In this document: positions 1 to 11,029 of the stretch, one piece after another
How the letters are laid out: every line of letters starts with the position of its first letter
Position numbering within the stretch: the stretch's first letter is position 1
DNA from: Adiantum capillus-veneris
Taxonomy: Eukaryota; Streptophyta; Polypodiopsida; Polypodiales; Pteridaceae
Direction: 5' to 3'
Length of the DNA stretch: 64,000 bases
NCBI GenBank assembly: GCA_014529385.2
Contig: CM043971.1
Span: 89,791,840 to 89,855,839 of the forward strand
The notes under the pieces: generated by a model
What the model was told of the DNA's origin: nothing
Seen by the model: only the letters and a program-made list of their open reading frames with translations
Database searches by the model: none
Translations under genes and position numbers: made by a program

Positions 1-1616
1 TTCTCCTTGATGATATGGAACCTGGCCCACTTGCATAGCACCACCTATGTTTCCAAGCACGCTGCACACGTCAACGAAAAAAGCATCTATTTTCTTGCCA
101 AAGTGCCACCACTCACTTGGATCCCAAGCATGATATGAATCTTGTCCAAGGTTGGAACATGCCAATCAGTAGAACCCACAAATACCTCAAAATGTATCTC
201 ATAAATAGAGCCTATTCGATTGACAACCATAAATCCCACATTATCTTCCTGATGCATTGAGTGCTCTTCATTCCCCACACCGAAGAGATCATAACTCCAA
301 GCATTAACAACTCCATTCCAAAATTGAAAACGCTCTTGAAAAACACTATCACCAACATCTTCTTCTTCCACACAAGGCATCCAATGCTTGAAAAGCTGGA
401 AACATGCATACAAAGCCACCCAATACATCATAACCAAGTCCTCATTATGCAAAATCTATACCGAGACTTACTAACTGCCATTTAGGATCTTTGCGGATAA
501 GTGGATATGGACCAAACACACATTGAAGCATGCAAAATGCATCCATAAGATAACTATGCAAGCAAAAGATCACTTTAACCTCCTTGTCTACCCCATCCTC
601 AGGAAGTTTACACTTTACAATCGTAGGTCGCATATTGTCATGGACATCCCTTGGAGATGGCACTAGCATCAAGTCCTTACAAACATAGAACTCATCCCTA
701 TCACCTTTATGACCCAATACTTTTGTATCACAACCACTAGAGGATTTCCCAACCCCCATCTCTGGTAAATCACATGGACCCAAGGTCACTTCAACTAGCA
801 TAGCATCATCCTCTTCTGCATCATCTTCACTTAACGTAGAAACTCCATGACAATAGCATATCATTTCATCTTCATTGCAAGCATCCGTGTCTTGTTGCTG
901 CAAAGCTCCTTCCCAAAATAAACGTTGATCTTTGTGCAAGGCTACCATATTCTTCAATGGATCTAGCAACTCTATGTCATCATCACATACATCACCGCAC
1001 CAACTCTTGTCAGTATCAGATGTGTCATCATTATAGGTTGCCTCATCATCATCAATTTCACTCTCCTCATATCCACTTTCCATGCTAGTGCTCAAAATTT
1101 CACATTGATATGTTGTGTCATTGCTATTTTGCACCATACGGTGTAGGCACCAAAATTTCACATTGATCTATTGTGTCATTGCTATTTTGCACCATACGGT
1201 GTAGGCACGTGTATAGTCTCCAAAATTGCATTACATACATCATTCATATTGACTTTGAGTGTATGGGCATTCACACATCTCTAAATTGTTACCCTTGCCA
1301 ACATGTGCATCTACAATCGTGACTTTATGTGCATAAAGGTCATCCACACTATCCGTAACTGGTATAGACAAAGGGAACTTCATGACCATATTAGCACACA
1401 ACTTTCTCTCTTTCCACAACGTAATCTTCAATGCTTCACAAATTGATTTGGGATCTTTCTCTTGCACTTTGGCCGCAACAAACTCGTGAATACTTGTATT
1501 CTTTGGCTATTGTAAAAGAGGAATAAAATTTCTCTTTAGATATGGCTTCCACATGCAACACACCATTTTTCTAGACTCCCCAAGCATCATCAAATCTTGA
1601 CCAAAATTCTACAACA
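1..1616 (-). pseudogene. old retroelement gag locus, downstream part (unrecognised ORFs)
   Basis: Three minus-strand open stretches (1240-1467, 445-1161 and 87-452) follow one another. The first, read in the continuing frame, is helical and charged (motifs KSICEALKITLWKERK, MVMKFPLSIPV) and resembles the tail of a plant Gypsy capsid. The second is very acidic (DDDEATYNDDTSDTDK) and ends near PYPLIRKDPKWQLV. The third is rich in aromatic residues (VALYACFQLFKHW). I do not recognise a named domain in the last two. The locus continues at 13712-14340, because Gypsy-1 inserted between 1621 and 13707 with a GACTC duplication. It is most likely part of an older retroelement rather than a host gene. 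Moderate confidence for the gag link, low for the rest. Confidence 0.4.
1093..1208. repeat. 58-bp tandem duplication
   Basis: Two nearly identical 58-bp units (1093-1150 and 1151-1208) lie head to tail. Each runs from CAAAATTTCACATTGAT to ACGGTGTAGGCAC, with only a few differences. The duplication lies at the N-terminal edge of the acidic minus-strand ORF at 445-1161 and separates it from the ORF at 1240-1467. Confidence 0.9.
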
Positions 1617-1621
1617 GACTC

Positions 1622-2213
1622 TGTAGAGCGGGTAATGTGTCGTGCTCTCTACAGTGTGGGTGCCCCTTAGTGCAATGTGCGTGACAATCTCACTCAAACA
1701 AATGGAAACTCTCTCAAACAGAATGAAACACAAAAACAATGGATAACAACAGAGACACAACAGTGGACCAGAACATGTGGACTCGACTAGCTCAAAGAAC
1801 CGTGTACAGACTCTCGCGTGGCAGCACACTCAGCTCCATCCCAGGACTCATAGGTATAATTGGGGTGTCGAGGCTCAGATGTGCAGGGATGGAGAGCAGT
1901 GCTCTATGTAAAACTCTGTATAAGACTCGCTACCAAGACGACGACTACTCGACCAACCATAAAAGATAATGATAATGACCCAATGGCTACTACTCATAGA
2001 TACAATCATAAAGAGCCACCAACGGCCCATAAATGTCAGCCAGCTAAGTGTGACCTGGCCACATGTCCACTAGGCCACCACCCGTATCCCTGCCACGTGT
2101 CACTGCCCAAGAGTGTCCGTTCAGTGTAAATAGACCAGTCCAGTGTGAACAGACCAGACCAACTGTACTAACTGTAACTGTGTCCTGTGAAAGTGACACT
2201 GTAGACTGCTACA
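1622..2213 (-). repeat. Gypsy-1 3' LTR
   Basis: This LTR is 592 bp with TGTAG and CTACA ends, and matches 13115-13706 along its whole length. The flank at 1617-1621 is GACTC, the left copy of the target duplication. On the minus strand it is preceded by a weak purine-rich stretch (GTGGCGGGCAACC, 2214-2226) that may be the polypurine tract. The plus-strand ORFs within it are shadows. Confidence 0.93.
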
Positions 2214-2789
2214 GGTTGCCCGCCACAAGACTGGTCACCATCTCAGTGAGCCAAAACTGAATGAAACTGCAATAGTAACTATATGTACAATGAAAGGTGG
2301 GGCAAGAGCACAGTCCTGTCACCCAAGGGAAAGTGTCTTCGCCACTGCTGCTCCAGAAGTATCTGGATCGGGAGGAGCCATCAGATCGATTGTGTAACGA
2401 TGCGGTTGCTGGACTGTGCTTTGCATAATCTGGCTTTGTGTGGTTGTAGTAGCCATCTGCTGCACAGCGGATGGAAGCACCTACCCTGAAGTGAACTCCG
2501 CACGCCTAGTAACACAACCATGGCGGTGTGCACCAGCAACACCGTCGCAGCAAGGAACACTCTAGCTCTGCATTTGTGGCATCTGGACCTGAGACCCCTA
2601 CAAAGTAAAGTATTGGAACTAGGGCTGTGGATAGTGTACCATGAACTGTTGAGAGGGTTGAGAGGGACCTGCTGGTGCTGCAAAGCCTGCTGTATTCTGG
2701 ACCTGTATCCCTGGCCCAGTCCATCCATATCCCACAGGAGCCTGGGTAGGCCTGTTACCATACATAAGCATTTCTTGAAATCCCTGCAC

Positions 2790-4451
2790 CTATGCTTTTA
2801 GGTCATCAATAATCGTTGACTTTATTTTCAATGCTTGCTGTAGTGCAAAAATCGTTGCATCTCGATTTGCAATGGCACTCTCGGCAACCCGCAAGCAGCC
2901 GTCCATGGCCGCATATGTAGCTGAGTGCTTCTGGTGGGTTGCTGCTAATTTCTCTACACCCAGTTCAATCATTGCTATGGCATTTCTTGATTCCTGTAGG
3001 TTGTCTTCAGAGATTTTGAACAACGAATATGAGTTGCCTCTACTGGAGGAAGTAGTAGTAGCACCTGGAGATGTAGTAGTAGCAGGGTTACCTGGAGGCA
3101 CTGCAGTGGTCGGGGTGATTGGTGTTACACTAGTAGTAGGCTCAATAGGTGAGCTGGAGATTGGGGGAAATGACAAAGATACTATAGGTGCTGCCGAGAA
3201 CGGTGTTGTAATATTGGCAGTAGTATAAATGGTAGCAGTGGGAAGAGATACCTGTGGAATAGAGACCGCCTTAGTAGTAGGAGTGGGCGTACTAAGAACA
3301 TCAGAACTCCCAGCGGCCTCTGGCACTGTAGAGACTGGAACGGGGTGAGAAGAAGACCTTCTGGAAGGAACTGTCACCCTAGTCTGACTCTCTCAAAATG
3401 GCAGAGGTCGTAGTGTCTCTGCCGTGTCTTTGACCACTTTGACTCGTTTCTTCTGTTTCTTCTTCTGATCATCTTCGCCGAGAGATTTCCTTTTTACTTG
3501 CAGTGGTACTGGTGTATCCTTATCCACTTCCAAAGGGTTGATACGGATGTTGATCACCCAAGCCAATAGTGGCGCAACAAAACATTGGAAGCTGGATTGA
3601 GATGACTGTACTTGTGCTCTAAACCTTTTTGCCCTTGTCTGCAATGATGTAAAGAGGATCTGATGAAGCCCACAAGGAATGTTCTTGATTAAGCAATAAA
3701 GACCATCACATAGTGGGAATGTGGTCGGCACTTCTACTTTTCCCTTTGCTCCTTGCGCATCTCGCACCAAAAAGTAATATCTGAAAGCTGCTAAGAGAGC
3801 TTTGTGATGCTGCAGCTCGGGATGATCGGGTTCAAACAATGCCTTGCATGCCTTTATGGTATCAGCTTTGGAGAGCTTTGAGTAAGACCGGGTACTAGGC
3901 TGCAGGGCGGGAAAGTTTGTCATCCCCATTGCATTTCCTAGACGTGCAGCTGTCAAAATGTGACCTCTGACTTTTGGGAAATTTTTCAACAGCTGATGAA
4001 CCATGCTGACCGGTATGTCATGTGGGAGGATAGCTTCATCTAGTGATTTGATACCCAAATTATCCAATTGCGCTTGTGAGAGAATATCTCTTAGAGAGGG
4101 TTTGGGCGGCTGCATGTAAAAATTTAGTGAAAACTTTGTTTTATGTTTTGTTGTTTCAGGCCTAGCCACCTCATGACTGATTACATGATTCATGACTTTC
4201 CGTTTTCCTTTTGGATCTTTATCCTGATCACTTGAGCTACCGTTGGAAGTGCTTTCATCACTATCGTTCGAGCTGGACTCTGCCTCTGAAGCCGAGGCCT
4301 TGTAACTTTCGTAAGATGGAGCACTAGAAGACATGTCAGTGAATCCATGGCTGTTGTGTTCTGATTCTTCATCAGTTTGAGCCTTTTTTCTAGGCAACAA
4401 TTTTTTACTGCCCCCCATAGCAATTTGTCTGTAGTAGTGTCTTTTATACAA
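2790..4451 (-). pseudogene. Gypsy-1 extra ORF (third ORF, env position), one internal stop
   Basis: Two open stretches, 3393-4451 (352 aa) and 2790-3377 (195 aa), are in the same frame and are separated only by a TGA at 3393-3395. After the stop at 2790 the same frame stays open to about 2630 as a Pro/Gln/Gly-rich tail. The N-terminus is Ser/Glu/Asp-rich (ESSSNDSDESTSNGSSSD). A globular helical region follows (SLRDILSQAQLDNLGIKS, HQLLKNFPKVRGHILTAARL, FRYYFLVRDAQG), then a basic patch (DDQKKKQKKRVK), a Thr/Pro-rich linker and a probable coiled coil (IANRDATIFALQQALKIKS). I see no signal peptide or transmembrane segment, so it is not a typical envelope protein. Function unknown. Its place after integrase and before the 3' LTR shows it belongs to the element. 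Confidence 0.75.
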
Positions 4452-4719
4452 CCCAACACTTATATCAAACTGACTGCAAGCTGATATCGAACTACATTAT
4501 CCCCTTTGAATACACATCAGTACTCACGTCCTTGTTTCTCACACAACTGCAGTTCAATCTCAGAAATTGCAGTGTGTTAAATCCTCTTCATCTGTTCCGT
4601 TTTCCTGAGAGCAATTGGGTGCGACCAGCGGACCTAGCGTTAATAGGTGGGTGCGCAACCAAAACCAAGGATCGCGCGAGAAGGGGCCAAGGACTCGCCA
4701 GGTACTGCAGAGGTAGGTG

Positions 4720-5350
4720 TTCGACAGGGGGCTAATTGTCGATAGGGGATGGCGAGCTAATTTATGATAGGGTATGGCGATTGTTTGAGGAAGGGAGGGC
4801 AATTCGATAGAGGAGGGCAGGGCGAGGCCTCGATATGGAAGGCGAGGGCTAGGGCTTGAGAGGTATGGGCGAGGGGTCGATAGGGAGGGGCAAGGGCTGG
4901 GCTCGATAAGGGCGAGGGCGAGGCTGGATAGGCAGGGATAGGGAAAATTAATAGGGGGCGAGGGCTGGGCGATGGAAAATTTGAATGGGGGCAAGAGTGA
5001 AAATTGATAGGGGCGAAGGCTGGGCGATGGAAATTCGAATGGGGGCGAGGGAAAAACTGATAGGGACGAGGCCTGGATAGGGGGTGGCGAGGGCTCGATA
5101 AATTTGACGAGGGAGAGGGTTGTATAGGCAGGGCGAGGAGGGCGAGTGCTGGGTCGACAGGGAAAGGTCGAGGGTGAGGGCTGGAGAGGGGCGAGGGCTA
5201 GGGAGGGGTGCGAGGGCGAGAGCTCCAAGGGAAGGGGGCAAGGGCTCGATAGGGGGGCGAGTTCGAGGGCGAGGGTTGGAGAGGGGGTGCGAGGGCGAGA
5301 GTTACAAGGGAAGGGGGCGAGTTCTAGGTAGGGGTCGATAGGGGGAACAA
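4720..5350. repeat. degenerate G-rich tandem array (GGGCGAGGGCT-like) in the Gypsy-1 3' region
   Basis: About 630 bp consist of imperfect, interspersed repeats of GGGCGAGGGCT, GATAGGGG and GGCGATGGAAATT-like words. The plus strand is almost free of pyrimidine runs. The minus-strand ORFs at 4560-5228 and 4948-5241 (Ser/Pro/Leu-rich) and the plus ORFs here follow from the composition and are not called as genes. The array lies between the integrase end and the extra ORF of Gypsy-1. Confidence 0.85.
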
Positions 5351-6055
5351 GGGGAAGGGTTGATAGTGGGTAAGATGTGAGGGAAATTAGGAATTTGGGG
5401 CGACTTCTACATTATGGAAGAGACTTTGGGGATGGAGCTAATTAAGCAAGGAACACCAGCAAGAGGAGGGAACAAGGGCTAATAGGGGGCTCATTAAGCA
5501 AGGGAACAACACGAAAAAAGAGAGTCAGAGTCTCATTAACCAGAAATAGCTATCGACCAGATGGGTTTCCATGAAAGGTGAGTTGAAATTCCCACCCTGC
5601 AGAAACTGAACTTGCATGTGTGAATGATAGGGAACAGATAACCAATTGAAAGAATGAAGAACTAGGGATTGAAACAGTTTGAGGAGTATTTTAAAAGAGA
5701 TTGCTCCAGAACGGCAAGGATAGAGATGCGATGTTGAGAGTGCATTTAAAAAATTAGAGACGGAAAATAGAGACGCAGTTGAGTTGATTTAATCGCGAAC
5801 CATATCCAATAATCAAAAGATCTATTCGATGAGACTTGAACCTCGAAAATTACAGAGGGGAAGCAGAGACAGAGACAGAGACAGAACAACAGTAAGTGAT
5901 GCATGCCTTGAAACAAAGGGAGTTTTGAAAAATAAGAGCTGCCATGAGGAAGAATTGAGAAGAGGGGAAAATGGTAAGCCAGGGAGAAATACCGAACTGA
6001 GGACGGAAGAATCATATGGTGTTGGGATAGCTATCATCAATAGATGTGGAGATAA

Positions 6056-6898
6056 TTAGGATGAGTGATAGCTCTTAATCGTTGATCCGTTTACTAGTGG
6101 CAAAGGAACGCCTTCTGGAGTGACTAATTGGACTGCCCCCTGTGGTAAAATCTCTTCCACCACGAAGGGCCCTTGCCAAGCTGGAACCAGCTTCTTTGAT
6201 TTTTTCAAATATTTTGCCTGATAGAGTAGCACGAGAGAACCCTGCGTTAATTTCGGCTTTCTGAGGTGGCGATCATGCCACGCTTTGCGACGAAGTTGCT
6301 CTGCTTGTAGAGCATGTGAAGCTAAGCGGCGGCTTTCCTCCAATAAGGTGAGACGGGATATAGAAGCACATTCCATACCCCAACTTGCACGCAGACTGCC
6401 CACTCCAGGGGATCCGGAGTTGAACTCAAAAGGAGCTATGGCTTCCAAACCGTAAGCCAGTTGAAAAGGCGTGTGATTCGTTGTTGCTTTGAAAGATGTG
6501 CGGTATGCCCAAAGAGTGCCGTGCACAGCCTGAGCCCAAGATGCTGGATGTAGATGACATGCTTTCCGCAGTAGGGCGATCAGAACCTTGTTGGTGCTCT
6601 CGGCCTGCCCATTGGCTCTAGGGTAATAAGAGCACGACTTGCGATGAAAAATCTTGTAATTGGCCAGCAAATTTGAGATCATGTCGTTGACAAAATGACT
6701 GCCCCTATCATTGGTGATCTCTAAGGGACATCCAAATCTGCATAAAATATTTTCATATAAAAATTTGGCTACTATATTGCCAGTGCAATCTACTGTCGCT
6801 AGTACCTCTGCCCACTTTTTTGCATAGTCTGTAGCCACTAGCAGATATTTGCGATTACCTGGTTGGGCCGGGGAATATATTGGACCCACAAAGTCCAA
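6056..6898 (-). pseudogene. Gypsy-1 integrase catalytic core and C-terminal domain
   Basis: This 280-aa stretch holds the DDE integrase core: VATDYAKKW (first Asp), EITNDRGSHF (second Asp) and NGQAESTNK (Glu), in the usual spacing. A C-terminal domain follows with GSLVLLYQAKYLKKS, WQGPFVVEEI and NGSTIKSYH. All three acidic residues are present. No chromodomain follows. The stretch is in frame with the zinc-binding part upstream (6935-7435), interrupted only by a TAG at 6935-6937. The protein would insert element cDNA into the genome. The domain is well conserved; the element as a whole is broken. Confidence 0.92.
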
Positions 6899-6934
6899 AC
6901 CCCATCTCTCAAAAGGTAACCACGCCGTCGAGAC

Positions 6935-7435
6935 CTACAGAGGACGGTTGGATTGCTTACTTGGCTTCGGCCCACAGCGCTGGCACACATCACAAACCTT
7001 TGAATATGCTATTGCATCCTTAAAAACATAGGGCCACCATAGACCACTCTGTAGAATCTTCTGGGCGGTGATGTGACCAGGGTAATGGACACCAGTGGGA
7101 CCATTGTGGGAATCCTCCAGAATATGCTCCACCTCATGAGGCGAGACACAACGCTTCAGAACACCGTTTGGTCCCGATTTGTAGAGCTGGCCCCCAATCA
7201 GAGTGAAAGGCCTGGACTTCAACAACAATCTCCTCTTCTGCAGTGGAGATGCATTCTCTGGGTACAGCCCAATAGATAGAAAATGTAAAACCTCGCCGTA
7301 CAATTCCGGTGTTGTATCTATCTTAAAAAGACTGCTATCTGGAAAGTCGTCCGCAATCCCTGTAGCTTCTTCACCTGTGTGAATGCGAGAGAGGTGGTCA
7401 ACCATTACATGCTGCTTACCAGGACGGAGTACCAC
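6935..7435 (-). pseudogene. Gypsy-1 RNase H tail and integrase zinc-binding domain
   Basis: The start (LRPGKQHVMVDHLSRI) is the end of RNase H, matching the usual 'K.N..AD.LSR' region. The rest has the integrase HHCC pattern: DSHNGPTGVHYPGH, then LQSGLWWPYVFKDA and VCDVCQRCG. It ends in a TAG directly before the core domain. Upstream, two TGA codons near 7472 separate it from RNase H, at a place where Gly-Arg and Trp codons are normal. This fits C-to-T (G-to-A) decay of one long pol frame. Confidence 0.88.
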
Positions 7436-7471
7436 TTTAAAATCAAACTCTTGGAATAGGAGGAGTCATCG

Positions 7472-8605
7472 TCATCCTCGACCTGCGACGTGGGGCTTAT
7501 TAAGCAGATAGCGCAAGGCATGGTGTTTAGTAATAATTGTGAAGTGGACCCCTAGTAAATAGTGACGAAATTTTTGTAGAGCATACACTATAGCCAAACC
7601 TTCCCTCTCTGATGTGCTATAGTTGCGCTCTACTTTGGTGAGCAGGCTACTTGCATAATGTACAGGGCGATCCAAGTTGAACTCTTTGCTAGGCTGAGTC
7701 AGCACAACACCCACAGCCAGCAGACTGGCATCTGTATGCACATGAAAAGGTAGAACCCAATCCGGGGCAACTAGAATAGGCGCTTCAGTGAGGCGTTTTT
7801 TGAGGTATGAAAATGCTTTATCCTCTGGTGTTGACCACTGGAAGGGAACAACAACACTGGTGAGCCGGGTCAATGGCTGAGCCACCTGTGCATACATACG
7901 TATAAACCTGCGATGATAGCCGGTGTGGCCCACAAAGCTCTGAATACCTTTGGGATTTATGGGAGGAGGTAACTTCAAGATGGCCACTATCTTCTCTGGG
8001 TCAGGTGCTAAACCTTGAGCAGACACCACATGGCCCAACAGTGTGCCCTCGGTGACCAAAAAATGACACTTGTTCGGATTGAGCTTCAAACGTGCCTCTC
8101 TGCACCTGAGGAAGACTGCAGAGAGCTGAGGCAGATGCTCCTTTAGATTTTCTACTAGGGTTGAACATTGAGCACCCGAGAAGGTGGAAAAGTTGTCCAT
8201 GAATATGCGAAGGTGATCTGTAAGCAGAGGACAAAAGATGAGATATACTATGCGATTGAAAGAAGGCGGTGCATTTTTAAGCCCAAAAGACATTCTAGTG
8301 TAGATGAAAATATCCCAGGGAGTCACAAACGTTGTTTTGACTTGGTCGTCAGGATGTATTCCTAACTGATTGTAGCTGCTGAACCCGTCCATAAAACTAT
8401 ACAGTACATGGCACGCGACATCTTCGAGGACTCTCTCAGTGAAAGGGGTCGGAAATCCATCCGGGATTGTGACCTTATTCAGAGCCCGGTAGTCGACGCA
8501 AACGCAAATTTTGTTGGACTGCTTCTTTGGGGCAATAACCATAGGGGACAACCATTCTGAGTGCTCTACTGGTACAATAATACCTGCTTCTTGCATCTTT
8601 TTCAA
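7472..8605 (-). pseudogene. Gypsy-1 reverse transcriptase and RNase H
   Basis: This 377-aa stretch carries the RT motifs VCVDYRALNKVTIPD, HVLYSFMDGFSSYNQL and MSFGLKNAPPSFNR. The catalytic YxDD box reads IFMDNFSTF, so the second Asp is Asn, and the enzyme is expected to be inactive. RNase H follows, with HVHTDASLLAVGVVL, HYASSLLTKVERNYS and EREGLAIVYALQKFRHYL. The last Asp motif reads IITKHHALRYLL, with Lys where Asp is usual. It is in frame with the integrase parts downstream. A 1-nt frame break near 8700-8720 separates it from the protease/linker frame upstream. Confidence 0.93.
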
Positions 8606-8700
8606 CTTGATTTTGACTGCTTCTGCATACTTGGGATTCAGTTTTTAAGCCCTTCCTCTGACTGGCTTAGCCCCCTCAACCAGAGGAATTGTGTGGACTC

Positions 8701-9498
8701 CTAGCTCAGCTGGATTCCTTCCAAATCGTGGTAGGACCAGGCAAACACATCCTTGAAAGAGTGCATGAAAGATATTACCTGGTCGAGTATAGCGGGATGA
8801 TCCCATAACCAAGCGGCTAACAAGATGGGCTGATGGTTGTCAGGGCCGCCTAGGTTGACCTCTCTAACTGGGTCAGGCCATGCAGTGGGCGAGGTTGCGT
8901 CAAGGAGAGAAGACCGTCCTGCCTCTGTGAGCTTCTGGACATTATGAGTTGGCGTCTGATCAATGTTGAAATCAGCATACTCTTCCTGCAACCATACTGA
9001 TGGAAGCTCGGCGAATGGTAAATCCTCACATACCTCAAAGTGCTCCGGCATGGATGGAGAGTCAGATGGAGTGGAGGCTAAGGAGGGAACTTGGGTGTTG
9101 GACAACTCTTGCAAGGGAGACTTTTTACCCCTTCTATGGTGTGTTATAGGCTCACCCAGGCTGAAGGTTTCTATCAAGGGACCCTCTGAAGGATGGTCCT
9201 CAGAGACCGGCCCACTTGGTTCTGGCGCACTTGGCTGACTGGGATTACTGGCTTCAGGTGTAGGATCAGGGGGAGAGGGTGAATTTGTTGGCAAGGGTTG
9301 AAGAGAGACTACATAGCATGGAATCAAAGATGTAGCTTCTAACCACTGCAGTAAGTCTTCGTCGGACCCATCAGGAGGGACCGGCTGCTCCAAGTCCGGG
9401 TTGGACTCTACTGACAAAGAGCTATGCTGAACGACTGGATCCATGCCACCTTCGAGAGGAATTTGTTGCATTGGAGAGCCAAGGGTATGTATCCACAT
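8701..9498 (-). pseudogene. Gypsy-1 pol linker between protease and RT
   Basis: This 265-aa stretch is rich in Pro, Ser, Glu and Asp and has no enzyme motif. It ends in the sequence that precedes RT in plant Gypsy elements: HSFKDVFAWSYHDLEGI (compare 'KDVFAW.Y.DM.GI'). It is in frame with the protease (stop at 9535-9537), and the frame changes just after DLEGI. It is the acidic spacer between protease and RT in a long pol. Confidence 0.8.
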
Positions 9499-9534
9499 GG
9501 CGTCGTTTCCCCAGTCGTGAAGTGCTTTCGTATG

Positions 9535-10219
9535 TCACAACCATGGCCTACCAATCAGCAAGGGATAACCTCCCTCTACCTGTGGAAGATTAACTACCAC
9601 AAAATCCAAGTTAAAAGTGAAATCTTGTACCTTCAGAGGCACCTTGTCGACTATGCCCATTGGGTAGATTGTTCTTTGATCGACCAATGTAACAGTGAAA
9701 GGAGCAGGTCGGGTAGGCTGTAGACCTAAGGCCATCATAGTGAATTCGAGCATCAAATTGATTCCAGATCCACCATCAATGATGACGCCGGATAGCTGGT
9801 GCCCAAGAATAGATACAGTGAGACAAGGACTTTTATAATTGGTGAGGGGAGAAGTTGGATAGGAAATCAAATAGGACTCTGAGAGCTGTATAGAAAGGTG
9901 CCCGCCACTAGGCCCAGCCCCCGGGTACAGAGACTGAATGACTGACAGGGTGTCACTTCTGAGTGTTGCGTCGAGCCTTAGCATGTCTTATAGTGACACC
10001 TGCTGAAAAGTATTTTTCAAGATGGCTTTTGCTGTGGGCTTGGCACCTTCAAACTGGGCTCCCTTTGGGACCTTAATTCGTTCCAAGCCAGCCACTGCTT
10101 CCAAGAAGGCTCCATCAATGTCAGATAATAGGGAAGTTGGTTTGCTCTGAGCAATTGTGAAGGACTTGTCCTTTGGGTCAGGTAGACCAGATTGTAGACT
10201 AGATTGAGGAAGTGGGGAA
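9535..10219 (-). pseudogene. Gypsy-1 aspartic protease
   Basis: The retropepsin active site reads VIIDGGSGINLML, where plants often have DGGSG instead of DSGA. The C-terminal part has GYPLLIGRPWL, the usual 'ILGRPWL' flap end. Upstream, beyond a TAA at 9988-9990, the same frame stays open to the edge of the solo LTR near 10219 (GAFLEAVAGLERIKVPKG). Removing 811 bp (the solo LTR plus one 5-bp target copy) puts this frame in register with the gag frame, which points to one original gag-pro-pol ORF. Confidence 0.88.
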
Positions 10220-10221
10220 TG

Positions 10222-11027
10222 TGTTAGGAAATAAGACGTAGCTAAATAGATAATTGAGTAGATTACTTAATGGAGAGAGACAGATTTATATACACGAGAT
10301 TATAGAGTAGAGAGAGAGAGAGAGAGAGTACACACGATATACGTGGTTCACCCAATGTGGGCTACGTCCACGGGAAAGCAGCCACTCAATGGCTTTAGTA
10401 CTTCAAAACAAGAAGTAGTTTACAAAGGGATTATACCCTTAATGGATCTCCCGCCTTGCTTCACTCTCACCACGTCACACTCACCTTGTTGCATCAACTT
10501 CACACTATGAAATGTGTGTAGAAATGGCCTCCTTTTATAGGCCAAAAGGGCTGCCCTCTCTTATGAGAGACAGCCATGTGTAGCCGCCCTTGTGCGAATA
10601 AGTCCAAATCGGACCCTCCAATCCACCCATGTGTGGCCGCCCTTGAGAAGACAAGTCCGCTTTTGAATTCGGCCACCTGCCATTGAATTCGGCCACCGGC
10701 CACCGGCCATTGACTTCCGACCACCGGCCACCGGCCATTGACTTCCGACCACCGGCCATTGACTACCGGCCACCGGCCAACTGACCGGTTGTTTTCCGAC
10801 CACTTTCCGGCCGCCGTCCGGCCATAATATTCCGGCGAAAAAGAAGTCTCGGGGGCCTCCGCCTCCGAGGCCTTTAAAGTTGCCCTTGATTCTTGTCCGT
10901 GACAATTTTGGTTTCCGATGAGTGATTTTCCTTCACGCACGATGGCTTTTCCTCATAATGGGGGCCTTACAAATGTGCGCTTTTACCACAGAAAATTACA
11001 AGGGTAAATCAGGCTCCATACTTAACA
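10222..11027 (-). mobile_element. solo LTR of the intact Copia family, inside Gypsy-1
   Basis: This 806-bp sequence is the reverse complement of the Copia LTRs at 49160-49971 and 53980-54789. It shares the TGTTAAG and CCTAACA ends, the (GA)n tract, the GGCCGGTGG repeat block and the TATAAAAG box (10532-10539, minus strand). There is no second LTR or internal part. The flanks are GAATG (10217-10221) and GACTA (11028-11032), which agree at only 3 of 5 bases. It interrupts the Gypsy-1 gag-pol frame, so it is younger than Gypsy-1. Confidence 0.93.
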
Positions 11028-11029
11028 GA

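Noticed and set aside
2381-2801. ORFs between the Gypsy-1 3' LTR and the extra ORF (for example 2381-2761, 2520-2801)
   Set aside because: The frame of the extra ORF passes through here as a Pro/Gln-rich tail; these are shadows in other frames.
4560-5241. Minus-strand Ser/Pro/Leu-rich ORFs of 97-222 aa
   Set aside because: Low-complexity frames created by the G-rich tandem array; no domain and no homologous region in the element.
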